Shown: positions 36,905 through 45,961 of the stretch, one piece after another | How positions within the stretch are numbered: the first letter of the stretch is position 1 | How the letters are laid out: each line of letters opens with the position of its first letter | Assembly (NCBI GenBank): GCA_036620675.1 | Contig: JAZHEE010000020.1 | Direction: 5' to 3' (one strand) | Source: Jejubacter sp036620675 | GTDB taxonomy: Bacteria; Pseudomonadota; Gammaproteobacteria; Enterobacterales; Enterobacteriaceae | DNA: 64,000 nt | Made by a program: the position numbers and the translations under genes | The notes under the pieces: model-generated | Database searches by the model: none | Told to the model about the DNA's origin: nothing | What the model saw: only the letters and a program-made list of their open reading frames with translations

Positions 36905-37930
36905 ATGGCGATGAAGAAATTGACGCTGGAAGTACTGGCAAAAATGGCTGGCGTTGGCGTGGCGACGGTCGATCGGGTACTGAATGAGCGCGGTGGCGTT
37001 TCGCCGGAAACCGCCCGCAAAGTACTGGAAGCGGCACGTAAAGCCAATCTACGGCGGGTTCTGCCGGAAGTCTATCAGCGCCCATGGCAGATAGAGTTGC
37101 TACTGAGTGGCAATGACGCCTTCTTTTTTAAAAGGCTGGCCAGGGATTTTAGTGAAGTGGCGGATGCCGTAGGCTATCGTCGTATTTGTCTGCATCGCAC
37201 GTTGATTCCGGAGTCACAGCCTTCACTACTGGCCCGTCACCTGATCGACTGCGTGGATTCGCGCGACGGCATAATTGTTTTCGCCCATGATTACGGCCCG
37301 GTGCGTGACGCTTTGGCGCTGTGTCAGGCGCGCGGGGTACCGGTTGTGACTATCGCTACCGATCTGCCTGATGCCGGGCGGCTGTGTCATGTGGGTATCG
37401 ATCAATATCAGGCGGGCCGCACCGCCGGGTTGCTGATGAGCCGCACTACGCCTCAGGCGGGAGAGGCTATCGTGGTCAGTGGCCGCTTCGACTATCGCGC
37501 ACATCGCCAGCGGGTCGCGGGTTTTCGGGATGCGATACAGCAGCGGGCGCCACAGTTGCAGTTGCGCGAAGTGCTGGCGGGCCAGGATCAGCGCCAGACC
37601 ATTCGTAAACTGCTGGAACAGAGCCTGAATCGGGCAGTCAATATCGTCGGTTTATATAATACCGGTCTTGGCAATACCGAAATCAGCGATATTCTGGCAC
37701 AGCACCGGCTGAGTGGACGCTGTACTTACATTACTCATGAACTCTATTCCGTAACCCGCCGCCTGCTACAGCAGGATATCCTGAGCTTTACGCTCGATCA
37801 GAATGCGGCTCAGCACGCTCAGCTGGCGGTGGGAATTCTGCTGCGCCATCTTGATACCGGCTGGCAGCCGGATATTTATGAGGCCGGGAAAGTGCCCTTT
37901 AATCTGATAACGGCGGAAAACCTTCCCTGA
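36905..37930 (+). CDS. LacI-family transcriptional regulator
   Basis: A 341-residue repressor. The helix-turn-helix is at the N-terminus (TLEVLAKMAGVGVATVDRVLNERGGVS), followed by the hinge helix and a periplasmic-binding-protein-like sugar domain with HVGIDQYQAGRTAGLLM and a GRFDYRAHRQRVAGF segment. The motif ATVDRVLN differs from the common TVSRVLN form. There is no clear ribosome-binding site; a second ATG lies two codons in. Likely targets are the divergent dehydrogenase operon or the downstream genes. Confidence 0.85.
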   Translation: MAMKKLTLEVLAKMAGVGVATVDRVLNERGGVSPETARKVLEAARKANLRRVLPEVYQRPWQIELLLSGNDAFFFKRLARDFSEVADAVGYRRICLHRTLIPESQPSLLARHLIDCVDSRDGIIVFAHDYGPVRDALALCQARGVPVVTIATDLPDAGRLCHVGIDQYQAGRTAGLLMSRTTPQAGEAIVVSGRFDYRAHRQRVAGFRDAIQQRAPQLQLREVLAGQDQRQTIRKLLEQSLNRAVNIVGLYNTGLGNTEISDILAQHRLSGRCTYITHELYSVTRRLLQQDILSFTLDQNAAQHAQLAVGILLRHLDTGWQPDIYEAGKVPFNLITAENLP

Positions 37931-38123
37931 ACGTCCCGACATATCTGATTACAGAAAACCATCGACGGGTGTGGATATTGCACACTTTCCGTCACAATAT
38001 TTCGGTAACACTTTAATAACATTTCATCCATTCCACGGCCCGCATTCGCGGGCATGACCCGCCAGGCCAGGATGGCCTTTTATAACAACAGAAAAAGGAC
38101 AGAGAGTTATATCAGGAGATACC

Positions 38124-39740
38124 ATGAAAGCCTTCCTGTTCAGCCGCTATACCTGCTTTGTACTCTGCATCATTCTGACACTGGCTTCGCTGGTGCTGAT
38201 CCCTCAGTCGCTCTGGTTTCTGGTGCCTGTGGCGCTGTTTGGTGCGCTGACCGCGCTGGGCGTGCTCGATCTGACGCAGACCCGTCACGCCATCTGTCGT
38301 AACTATCCGGTTATCGGACGACTGCGCTTCTTCTTCGAATTTATCCGCCCCGAGGTGCGTCAGTATCTGCTGGAAGAGGATCAGGAACAGGTGCCCTTTT
38401 CCCGGGCCCAGCGCTCGTTGGTCTATCGCCGCGCCAAGAACGAGATGGGCGATAAGCCCTTCGGGACTTTGCTGGATGTGTATGTCACCGGCTATGAGTG
38501 TATCGGCCACTCCATGTATCCGGTACCAGCGGCGGATCCCGCCTCTTTTCGGGTGACTATTGGCGGCCCGGCGTGCCAGCAACCCTATTGCGCGTCGGTT
38601 TTCAATATTTCCGCAATGAGCTTCGGCGCGCTGTCGGCCAATGCGATACGCGCCCTGAATCGCGGCGCGGCCAAAGGTAACTTCTATCATGATACCGGTG
38701 AAGGAAGCATCAGCCGCTATCACCGGGAATACGGCGGCGATCTGGTATGGGAGCTTGGCAGCGGCTACTTTGGTTGTCGTACCGCTGATGGCCGTTTCGA
38801 TCCGCAACGCTTTGCCGCCCAGGCGCGTATGCCTCAGGTGAAGATGGTGGAAATCAAACTCAGTCAGGGGGCGAAACCGGGCCACGGCGGCATTCTGCCC
38901 GGCAGTAAAGTGGATGCCGAAATTGCCGCAGCCCGCGGCGTGCCGGAAGGGGTGGACTGTATTTCTCCCGCCTCGCACAGCGCCTTCAGCACGCCGCTGG
39001 AGATGATGGAATTTATTGCTCAATTACGCGAGCTGTCCGGCGGTAAACCGGTTGGCTTTAAACTGTGTATCGGCCACCCCTGGGAATTTGTCGCTATCGT
39101 GAAGGCGATGCTGCAAACCGGCATAACGCCGGACTTTATTGTGGTGGATGGCAAAGAGGGCGGCACCGGCGCGGCGCCGCTGGAGCTTTCCAACTATATG
39201 GGTATGCCGCTACGTGAAGGGTTGCTGTTTGTGCATAACGTTCTGGTGGGATGCGGGCTGCGCGATAAGATCCGCGTTGGCGCCAGCGGTAAGATTATCA
39301 GCGCGTTCGACATCGCCTGCATGATGGTTCTGGGCGCCGACTGGGTGAATTCCGCGCGTGGATTTATGTTTGCGGTAGGCTGCATTCAGTCCCAGAGCTG
39401 CCACACCAACCGCTGCCCGGTTGGCGTAGCCACCCAGGATCCGCAGCGTCAGAAGGCGCTGGTGGTGCCGGATAAAGCCGAGCGGGTATATAACTTCCAT
39501 CACAATACTATGAAGGCGCTGGCGGAAATGCTGGCGGCGGCGGGGGTCAGTCGGCCCGAAGATCTCACCTCTCACCATATGCTACGCCGTATCGCGCCGA
39601 CCGAAATTAAGGCGTATTCGGATATCTATTACTACCTGGCACCGGGCGCCCTGCTGGAGCCGGAGATCGCCAGTGAATTTTACGCCCGTATGTGGCGTAT
39701 GGCCACGCCGGACTCTTTCGGGCAGGCGATGGCGGCCTGA
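38124..39740 (+). CDS. FMN-binding glutamate synthase family protein
   Basis: A 538-residue protein: one or two N-terminal membrane segments (about residues 9-45), then a full glutamate-synthase central/FMN barrel. GGTGAAPLELSNYMGMPLREGL, VGASGKIISAFDIA and the 3Fe-4S motif CIQSQSCHTNRCPVGVAT match GltB-type FMN domains. The amidotransferase domain of GltB is absent, so it is not a conventional glutamate synthase. CAGGAG precedes the start. The reaction is unknown. Confidence 0.85.
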   Translation: MKAFLFSRYTCFVLCIILTLASLVLIPQSLWFLVPVALFGALTALGVLDLTQTRHAICRNYPVIGRLRFFFEFIRPEVRQYLLEEDQEQVPFSRAQRSLVYRRAKNEMGDKPFGTLLDVYVTGYECIGHSMYPVPAADPASFRVTIGGPACQQPYCASVFNISAMSFGALSANAIRALNRGAAKGNFYHDTGEGSISRYHREYGGDLVWELGSGYFGCRTADGRFDPQRFAAQARMPQVKMVEIKLSQGAKPGHGGILPGSKVDAEIAAARGVPEGVDCISPASHSAFSTPLEMMEFIAQLRELSGGKPVGFKLCIGHPWEFVAIVKAMLQTGITPDFIVVDGKEGGTGAAPLELSNYMGMPLREGLLFVHNVLVGCGLRDKIRVGASGKIISAFDIACMMVLGADWVNSARGFMFAVGCIQSQSCHTNRCPVGVATQDPQRQKALVVPDKAERVYNFHHNTMKALAEMLAAAGVSRPEDLTSHHMLRRIAPTEIKAYSDIYYYLAPGALLEPEIASEFYARMWRMATPDSFGQAMAA

Positions 39741-39805
39741 TTCTCACGTCTGTTTTCTTTCAGCCGACAAACGTTGTCGGCTGATATCGCATTATCAGTT
39801 TCATA

Positions 39806-39836
39806 TTTGAGAATATTTTTGGATGTTATTCTCAAA
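39806..39836. repeat. Inverted repeat in the porin leader region
   Basis: TTTGAGAATA and TATTCTCAAA form ten-base arms around an 11-base spacer. There is no T tail, so an operator is more likely than a terminator. It lies in the 331-base gap between the FMN protein and the first porin. A second small palindrome, TGTTTC-N6-GAAACA, is at 39993-40010. Confidence 0.45.
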
Positions 39837-40071
39837 TCCTGACGCCAGGCCATGTGATTAATAGTATTGCGTTATAGCTCAAAGTTTGAACCTTGACTCC
39901 CATTCCACCCCGTGAGATTTTCCCGGTATCAAATAATATATCCGGTATCATATTTGAAACGATAAAAATAATCATTGCTATATCTGATGATTTGTTTCGC
40001 TGGTGAAACAGAGCGACGCAGATAAACAAATCTGCGGCGCAGGTCTGTTGCTTTTTTATTGGGGGTGGGAG

Positions 40072-41271
40072 ATGCGTAAAATAATAACATCACTATTGCT
40101 GGGGAGTTTGGGGGTGGTAGTGGGTCAGGCTATGGCTGCGGGAAAGCCGTTTCCTCATATCGGATGGCGCAGCGCAGATAGCAACGCCGGTTTGGATATC
40201 GGCGGTGCGTTACGCGCTAATTATCGCTATGAAGACTGGCAGGGAAGTAATTATCGAAACCCTCCCCATTTACGATTTGATACCTTCAGAATAGACAGTA
40301 GCGGTTATTATGATAATTATTTTTTCGATGCCGGATTTTGGTTTCAGGACAATCGAAAATATGCCATCGATCGGGCTTTTGTGGGCTACCGGTTTAATCA
40401 AAAAAATAGCGTTCAACTGGGTATTCCCGGAAAACCTTTTGGCCTTGAACCCTATCCCCAGTTTGGCTGGTCGTACGGTATTCCATTTTATTTAGGCTTT
40501 GGCGTTAATGCCGGAAGCGGTATTAAATATCAGTATCGTGATAAGCGCTGGTCGTTGGATGTGGCATATTTTCCGTGGATGGAGCCGGAAAATTTGCGCT
40601 ATGCCCCGGATGTGGGGGATTACAGCCGCCTGAAAAATACCATTTATCCCACTCAGCATCAGCAACGTAATGAAAAGCGCGATCAGGTTAACGTACGTCT
40701 GGCCCGTGAGTTTCAGTTCGGCGACTGGCGCAATGAACTGGGGGGTTCCCTGGCGCTGGCGCGCCTGCATAACCGCGATACTGGCGATGACGGCAGTTTC
40801 TGGGCGGCGGGTCTGCATGGTCGCCTGAAGAACGGGCCGTGGCAGCTTTCCTCTCAGGTGATTCGCTATCAGTATCACCCCAAAAACCCCGCAGGCACGG
40901 ATGATGACACTATTCTTATGGGCGGTAACGGCCTGACGCCGGCTTACCTGATTCCCGCAAAAGCGACGACTGCATCGCTCAACCTGGCCCGGGATGTGGA
41001 CGTAACGTGGGGGCCGGTATCAAAACTGCGCTTTTATAACGATTACAGCGTGCTGTGGAAGGATAAAGGAGGCTGGAGCGACTCCCGGATGAACACCGTG
41101 GGGGTACAGGTCTTCGCTATGCCGGTCATGTTTTGGGTAGACTTTAGCTGGGCGAAGAACGTGAATCCCTGGGGCGGCGCGTTAAATGCCACCGGCTGGA
41201 CCAACACTCAGTCTCCGGGCAGCGGAAAGTGGTATTTCCGTACCAACGTTAATATTGGCTATTACTTCTGA
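40072..41271 (+). CDS. Outer-membrane porin-like beta-barrel protein
   Basis: A 399-residue exported protein. The signal peptide MRKIITSLLLGSLGVVVGQAMA is followed by amphipathic strands rich in Trp/Tyr (LRANYRYEDWQG, YFFDAGFWFQDN, SLDVAYFPWME), and the chain ends in NIGYYF with the terminal Phe that targets outer-membrane barrels to the BAM complex. I do not recognise a named family with certainty. The start is set at the signal peptide; the frame is open 23 codons upstream. Confidence 0.75.
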   Translation: MRKIITSLLLGSLGVVVGQAMAAGKPFPHIGWRSADSNAGLDIGGALRANYRYEDWQGSNYRNPPHLRFDTFRIDSSGYYDNYFFDAGFWFQDNRKYAIDRAFVGYRFNQKNSVQLGIPGKPFGLEPYPQFGWSYGIPFYLGFGVNAGSGIKYQYRDKRWSLDVAYFPWMEPENLRYAPDVGDYSRLKNTIYPTQHQQRNEKRDQVNVRLAREFQFGDWRNELGGSLALARLHNRDTGDDGSFWAAGLHGRLKNGPWQLSSQVIRYQYHPKNPAGTDDDTILMGGNGLTPAYLIPAKATTASLNLARDVDVTWGPVSKLRFYNDYSVLWKDKGGWSDSRMNTVGVQVFAMPVMFWVDFSWAKNVNPWGGALNATGWTNTQSPGSGKWYFRTNVNIGYYF

Positions 41272-41318
41272 GCCCTTGCGCGGTTTTTCCGCGTAAGCTG
41301 CCTGAAAATACAGCACTC

Positions 41319-41334
41319 AGCAAACGTTTTCGCG
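41319..41334. promoter_or_regulatory. LacI-type operator half of a pair (upstream copy)
   Basis: AGCAAACGTTTTCGCG is an imperfect palindrome of the LacI/PurR class (core AAACGTTT). It lies about 140 bases before a second, better copy in the leader of the second porin. Confidence 0.5.
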
Positions 41335-41461
41335 GATCGTAAAATGAGGGCTATGTATTATTTTTCTTAAAATTTTAGTTTTATATTCTGACTGACAGCG
41401 TCGGTTTTTTGGGGATTTTTTCTGGTTTGCCATTTTACCAGAATATCATTCCGTTGAAAGG

Positions 41462-41477
41462 AAGCAAACGTTTGCGT
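41462..41477. promoter_or_regulatory. LacI/PurR-type operator upstream of the OprD-like porin
   Basis: AAGCAAACGTTTGCGT differs from the PurR consensus ACGCAAACGTTTGCGT in one or two outer positions. It lies about 190 bases before the porin start. It could bind PurR or the LacI-family protein encoded at 36905. Confidence 0.6.
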
Positions 41478-41667
41478 TTAGCGCTGGATTGCAACCCTTC
41501 AGATGATGATAATCGCAGCCTTGTGCAGCATGGCACCCCGGAGCGGGGCCTGGTACAGGCCATATTTCCGCACGGCATCGACCTGTTTAAAGGGACGGGC
41601 CAGACGGATGGACAGGTGCTGCACCATTTATTTTGGCTTTTTTTGTTTTCATCATCAGGGTATCAAC

Positions 41668-42987
41668 ATGAACAAATGTTGGGAAGCAGGGGGAAATGGC
41701 GCGCGTCGCGCAGGGATATCTTCACTATTGGGCGCCGCCGCCTTTCTGGCGTTGGCATTGCCTCTGAGCTCGCAGGCGGCGATCTCTTTTAAGTCTGACA
41801 GTGCCTGTTTCGACAGCGACGGCAACGTCAGCAGTCTGGCCGACGCCTTTAGCTGCGGCAAGGTCAGCGGTAGCGCCCGGGCGCTCTACTACACCACTCA
41901 TAACGCCTATTTCGCCAAAGGCTTTAACCAGGATACCATCAGCTACGGCGGCTTTGTGAAATACGAAACCGCGCCGCTGTATGGCTTCAACATTGGGGTT
42001 AGCGGTCTGTTTTTGCGCGGCATTAACCACCCGCCAGAAGAGCGCGTCATCGGCGATATCGGCGATAACCAGACCAATATTGGCGAAGCCTGGCTGAGCT
42101 GGCGGTACGGCGATTTTCGCATTACCGGTGGTAATCAGCGTCTGGACCTGCCTTTCGTTGGTGACTATGACTGGCGAATTACTCCTATCCTCTACCAGGC
42201 GGTGGATATGCAGTACGGCAGCGGTGATGACTTCCTGCGCGCCACCAAAATCTGGCGCTATAAAGGCTGGGGCAGCGATCGGGTGAAGCGCACCACCGCC
42301 TATACCGAAGTGGATGAGAAGACCGACGGCATGTGGGCTATTGGCGCCGGGCATCACCTGATGTGGGACGATAAAAAGCTGACCGGCCAGATGTGGTACG
42401 AAAGCTACGATGACTTCTCTAACATTTTCTATACCGAAGGCCATATTCAGTGGCAGCAGGCGCCGCTGAGTCCGGACTTCGGGTTGCAGTTTATTCGCGG
42501 TACCAGTGAAGGCAAGGCGCTGGCGGGTGACGTGGATAACCGCTCCTTCGGCGCGCAACTGGCGCTTTCGCTGACTCCCGGTCTTTCCTGGGCCATGGGC
42601 TACGACCACATCGCCGCTAACGGCAACAGTTATGGCTATGGATCGCTGGTGACGCCCTACGCCCACAATACGGCCTCCGGCCCCTATTTCGCACAGCCGT
42701 ATTTCACCAGTACCCAGGATCTGGGCAGCGGTAATGCCTGGGCCACCAGTCTGAACTGGCAGGCCAGTGAGAGCCTGACCATGGGCGCGCGCTATTCATG
42801 GATGGATCTCACGCCGTCGGTCGATTCCGGCAGCCTGCGCCAGTCTGAATATCTGCTCTACTTTATCTGGAACTTCCAGGGCGCGCTGAAGGGGCTGAGC
42901 CTGACCGACTTCGTGGGCGTTCAGACTTCGCCGCTGTATGAGAAAGATTTCTGGCAGAACCGTCTGACGCTGCAGTACGATTTCTGA
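41668..42987 (+). CDS. OprD-family outer-membrane porin
   Basis: A 439-residue precursor with an extended N-terminus and signal (ISSLLGAAAFLALALPLSSQA), then a long beta-barrel. GKVSGSARALYYTTHNAYFAKG, WLSWRYGDFRITGGNQRLDLPFVGDYD and the closing LTLQYDF are typical of OprD/OccD-type substrate-specific channels. These admit carboxylates or amino acids. The start has AGGG upstream at a suitable distance; the open frame extends 55 codons further without homology. Confidence 0.8.
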   Translation: MNKCWEAGGNGARRAGISSLLGAAAFLALALPLSSQAAISFKSDSACFDSDGNVSSLADAFSCGKVSGSARALYYTTHNAYFAKGFNQDTISYGGFVKYETAPLYGFNIGVSGLFLRGINHPPEERVIGDIGDNQTNIGEAWLSWRYGDFRITGGNQRLDLPFVGDYDWRITPILYQAVDMQYGSGDDFLRATKIWRYKGWGSDRVKRTTAYTEVDEKTDGMWAIGAGHHLMWDDKKLTGQMWYESYDDFSNIFYTEGHIQWQQAPLSPDFGLQFIRGTSEGKALAGDVDNRSFGAQLALSLTPGLSWAMGYDHIAANGNSYGYGSLVTPYAHNTASGPYFAQPYFTSTQDLGSGNAWATSLNWQASESLTMGARYSWMDLTPSVDSGSLRQSEYLLYFIWNFQGALKGLSLTDFVGVQTSPLYEKDFWQNRLTLQYDF

Positions 42988-42994
42988 TCCCCCG

Positions 42995-43022
42995 GGCGGG
43001 GCCTACTGCCCCGCCTTCTTTT
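42995..43022 (+). terminator. Terminator of the OprD-like porin
   Basis: A GGCGGGGC/GCCCCGCC stem with a five-base loop is followed by TTCTTTT just after the stop codon. Confidence 0.8.
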
Positions 43023-43099
43023 CCCCGTGATTCCGTATGGTGTACAGACTGCTATACTCATTCGAACAAAGAGAGATGGTTAACATTAAGGATGAGTTC

Positions 43100-43390
43100 A
43101 TGAAATTACTGAAATTTTTGCTTCTGGGTACCGTACTGTCCGTGCCGGTAAGCGCGCTGGCCGATAATCCTTTCGCCGGGCTGCAGTTTCAGCAGCAGCG
43201 TGGGCAGATTGTGAAAGAGATGCGGGCGAAGTGCGGCGTTAGCCTGGAGCAGAGTGATACCGAGTGGCAGAACCGCCTGCTGGGGGTGGAAGGCAATAAA
43301 GAGAATATTCAGCAGGCGACGCAGGCGATGCAGCGCAAAAATCAGAAGCTGTATGACGCCGCCATTAAGCGGATTAAATGTCCTGAATAG
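43100..43390 (+). CDS. Small periplasmic protein of unknown function
   Basis: A 96-residue protein with a clear Sec signal (MKLLKFLLLGTVLSVPVSALA), leaving a mature helical chain of about 75 residues with two cysteines (MRAKCGVS and the C-terminal IKCPE) that could form a disulfide. AAGGA lies eight bases upstream. The TGTCC/GGACA hairpin with a T run at its end may be its terminator. I do not recognise the family. Confidence 0.65.
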   Translation: MKLLKFLLLGTVLSVPVSALADNPFAGLQFQQQRGQIVKEMRAKCGVSLEQSDTEWQNRLLGVEGNKENIQQATQAMQRKNQKLYDAAIKRIKCPE

Positions 43391-43435
43391 CCGGACATTT
43401 TTATTCAGGCATTCGCGCTGAACCGCGGAGGCGCC

Positions 43436-43819
43436 ATGTTCCTGTATTCGTGTCGATGGTTACTGCTCATCTGGCTGCTGGGGGGCGCCGCCGTTGCCAG
43501 TGCCCGGGAGCCAGATCCCGATCCCACGCCTGCGCCCAGCCTGCCTGCGCCCGGAAATCCTGATGATCCCGGCGACCCGGTTCCTGAAAAGCCTGTGCCG
43601 CCACCGGATAAGCCAGGGCCGCCTGACCCCCCCGTTCCGGCACCGGAACTGCCGCCGTTGCCTTCACCGCCGTCCATGCCGCCAGCGCTGACGCAGGCTT
43701 CGCGGCTTAGTTCAGAAGCCCCATCCGGCGCAGCGCCGCGAAGCTCTCCTGAGTTCCGCCCTGCGGGTGGTACTCCAGACTTACCCAGCCCTGATAACCG
43801 GAATTATCGATCAGGGTAA
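43436..43819 (+). CDS. Proline-rich exported protein of unknown function
   Basis: A 127-residue frame with a Shine-Dalgarno GGAGG five bases before the ATG and a signal peptide (LLLIWLLGGAAVASA). After it the chain is about one third proline, with DPTP, PGDPVPEKPVPPPDKPG and PPLPSPPSMPP runs. The last 113 bases overlap the 3' end of the convergent isomerase gene, so the true end could be a later decay product. Proline-rich segments of this kind span the periplasm in TonB-like proteins, but no TonB C-domain is present. Confidence 0.5.
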   Translation: MFLYSCRWLLLIWLLGGAAVASAREPDPDPTPAPSLPAPGNPDDPGDPVPEKPVPPPDKPGPPDPPVPAPELPPLPSPPSMPPALTQASRLSSEAPSGAAPRSSPEFRPAGGTPDLPSPDNRNYRSG

Positions 43820-44483
43820 ACAGTTTCTCGAAATCCACCTCGCCGGTACCGGGCTGATGGCGGCCGGGCACGTCGGCAATCTGGATATGGGCTATCCTGT
43901 CCATATGACTTTTTAGCACCGAGAACGGATCTTCACCGGCACGCAGCGAGTGCCAGAGATCGTACTGAATGGCGATATTGTCGCTATCCACTTTTTCGAA
44001 CAGGGCCAGCGCCTGTTCGACGTTAGAGATCACAGCGCCGGGCACATCGTTGCGATTGATGGGTTCCACCACTAACTGAACGTCGATATCCGCCAGCGCC
44101 CTGGCCGCCATGGTCATGTTTTCCACAAGTGTCGGCCAGGGCTGCGCATCGCTGCCTTCGGGGCCGGAAGGGCAGTTAATGCGCGGGGGACGTAAGGCCT
44201 TGCCGTAGGCCACGGCCTGATCCAGACCGGCCCGAAAATCGTCGCGGCGCGACGGCTGAGAAGCGAAGCCGCGCTCGCCAGCGTCCCAGTCGCCCAGTGG
44301 CATATTGAAAAGTACCAGTTCCTGCTGATTGCGCGTCAGTGCCTGGTGAAAGGTTTCTGCGGGCGTACCGTAGGGAAAGAAAAACTCCACGGCCTGAAAA
44401 CCATCGGCGGCGGCGCGATCGAAACGCTCCAGGAATGGATATTCGGGATACAGCATGGTCAGGTTAGCGGCAAAACGCAGCAT
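43707..44483 (-). CDS. Hydroxypyruvate isomerase family protein
   Basis: A 258-residue AP-endonuclease-fold TIM-barrel isomerase of the Hyi/OtnI type. MLRFAANLTMLYPEYPFLERF, VEFFFPYG, the metal-ligand Glu in LVVEPINRNDVPG, YDLWHSLRAGEDPF and HIQIADVPGRHQPGTGEVDF are the family motifs. It lies 35 bases after the MFS gene in the same direction, so it is probably in one operon. The substrate may be hydroxypyruvate, a 2-oxotetronate or a tetrose. Confidence 0.85.
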   Translation of the reverse strand: MLRFAANLTMLYPEYPFLERFDRAAADGFQAVEFFFPYGTPAETFHQALTRNQQELVLFNMPLGDWDAGERGFASQPSRRDDFRAGLDQAVAYGKALRPPRINCPSGPEGSDAQPWPTLVENMTMAARALADIDVQLVVEPINRNDVPGAVISNVEQALALFEKVDSDNIAIQYDLWHSLRAGEDPFSVLKSHMDRIAHIQIADVPGRHQPGTGEVDFEKLFTLIDNSGYQGWVSLEYHPQGGTQESFAALRRMGLLN

Positions 44484-44518
44484 AAAAACTCCTTACATCG
44501 TGATATCGGAAATCTGCT

Positions 44519-45844
44519 TTAACGAGCCGGGGTCGGGTTCAGCGCGTCTGGTACGCCGGGCTGGCGGAATCGAATCACCAGGGTACCGAGCACATAGAGG
44601 CCGGAACAGAGGGTGAAGAAGGTGAGCACGCCGGTAAAGCTGTTGGTGGCCTGCAAAATCAGCCCCACCACGATGGGCACCAGAATGCCGCCGACGCTGC
44701 CCGCCATGTTCATGGTGCCGCCCACCAGACCGACCCGGGATTTATGGGCCAGTAGCGCAGGCAGGCTCCAGTAGATGCCGCCGCCGCCGGTCAGGAAGAA
44801 AGAGGCGACCGAAAGCATAATCACGGCGCTTACCGGATTGCTGATGCCTGGTAGCAGCAGGAAGATGGTTAGAGTCACCAGCCCGGAGATGGCTATCAGA
44901 CCTTTTACCGCAAGGCCATGGCGCATACCGCGTTTAACCAGAAAATCCACCAGGAATCCGGCGCTCAGCGAGCCCAGAGCGCCCATCAGGAAGATAATGA
45001 AAGTGGCGTTGCCAATGGCTTTAAGGTCGAAACCGCGTGCCTGAGCCAGATAGCTGGGGCCCCATGTCAGCAGGCCGAAGTAGATCATCGCCCAGGTGGC
45101 GCGGCCAAACATAATACCCATCAGAGAACGGGTATCGATACCCATACCTTTACAGGGCGTCTCTTCTTCATGATGGCGGGCCGCATCGTCATCGGCCTGA
45201 ATCAGCGCCAGCTCGGCGGCGTTAACGCGTTTATCTTCGGTGGGTTTGTCGCGCAGTTTGAACCAGGCCAGCAGCGCCAGCGACATGCTGAACAGCCCGG
45301 CCACCACAAAGGCCAGACGCCAGGAGTCGAGCAGATCGATAAGATAAGCGATGATAAGCCCACCGACCGCAACGCCCAGTGGGCTGCCGCAATCCATAAT
45401 CGAAGCTCCACGACCGCGCTCGGCCCGGGCCAGCCAGGTGGAACTCATCTTGGCGCCGGAAGGAGAAACCGGCGTTTCCGCCACCCCCAGCGCGATACGC
45501 GCGAAGATCAGCGAAAGACCGCCGGTCGCCAGCGCCAGGCCAATCTGGCTGGCGCCCCACAGCACCGTGGAGGTGGTTAACACTTTACGGGGGCCAAAGC
45601 GATCCAGCGCCCAACCGCCGGGGATCTGCAACAGCGCATAGGACCAGAAAAAGCTGCTGAGAATCAGCCCCTGCATGGTCGGTGACAGGTGAAATTCCTC
45701 TTTGATATAGGGAATGCCGATGGAAATCGTGATGCGGTCCATCAGGTTGACTGCCAGCAGGAAGAAGAGCACCGCGAAAATCCGCCAGCGGACTCGGGTA
45801 GGTTGTTCCTGTGCGGTGGACAGCGGGGGGGCTGAAATACGCAT
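44519..45844 (-). CDS. MFS transporter, anion:cation symporter (ACS) family
   Basis: A 441-residue transporter with 12 hydrophobic segments. MDRITISIGIPYIKEEFHLSPTMQGLILSSFFWSYALLQ resembles the glucarate/galactonate/hexuronate group (loop motif GGWALDRFGPRKV). GGAGA sets the start. Members usually import sugar acids with protons. Its operon partner is a Hyi-type isomerase, which suggests a small sugar acid or tetrose-derived substrate. Confidence 0.85.
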   Translation of the reverse strand: MRISAPPLSTAQEQPTRVRWRIFAVLFFLLAVNLMDRITISIGIPYIKEEFHLSPTMQGLILSSFFWSYALLQIPGGWALDRFGPRKVLTTSTVLWGASQIGLALATGGLSLIFARIALGVAETPVSPSGAKMSSTWLARAERGRGASIMDCGSPLGVAVGGLIIAYLIDLLDSWRLAFVVAGLFSMSLALLAWFKLRDKPTEDKRVNAAELALIQADDDAARHHEEETPCKGMGIDTRSLMGIMFGRATWAMIYFGLLTWGPSYLAQARGFDLKAIGNATFIIFLMGALGSLSAGFLVDFLVKRGMRHGLAVKGLIAISGLVTLTIFLLLPGISNPVSAVIMLSVASFFLTGGGGIYWSLPALLAHKSRVGLVGGTMNMAGSVGGILVPIVVGLILQATNSFTGVLTFFTLCSGLYVLGTLVIRFRQPGVPDALNPTPAR

Positions 45845-45940
45845 ATCGGTTCTCCGTTGCTATCGTCACAGGCGCCTGCAACGCCTGTGACGGCGGGCGG
45901 GCGACCGGAATCTCCGGCGGTGGCCAGCGGTGTGATGATG

Positions 45941-45957
45941 TGTTCAGATGTTCATAT
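45941..45957. promoter_or_regulatory. ATGTTCAT-type operator candidate before the MFS operon
   Basis: TGTTCAGATGTTCATAT contains two TGTTCA units eight bases apart. ATGTTCATAT recurs at the rpiB/kinase divergent promoter and, shortened, at the regulator gene, so it is a candidate SorC-regulator site. It lies about 100 bases before the MFS start. Confidence 0.55.
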
Positions 45958-45961
45958 ATAT

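Noticed and set aside
41409..41792. 127-codon frame in the leader of the OprD-like porin
   Set aside because: It spans operator-like sequence and runs out of frame into the porin signal peptide; no homology.
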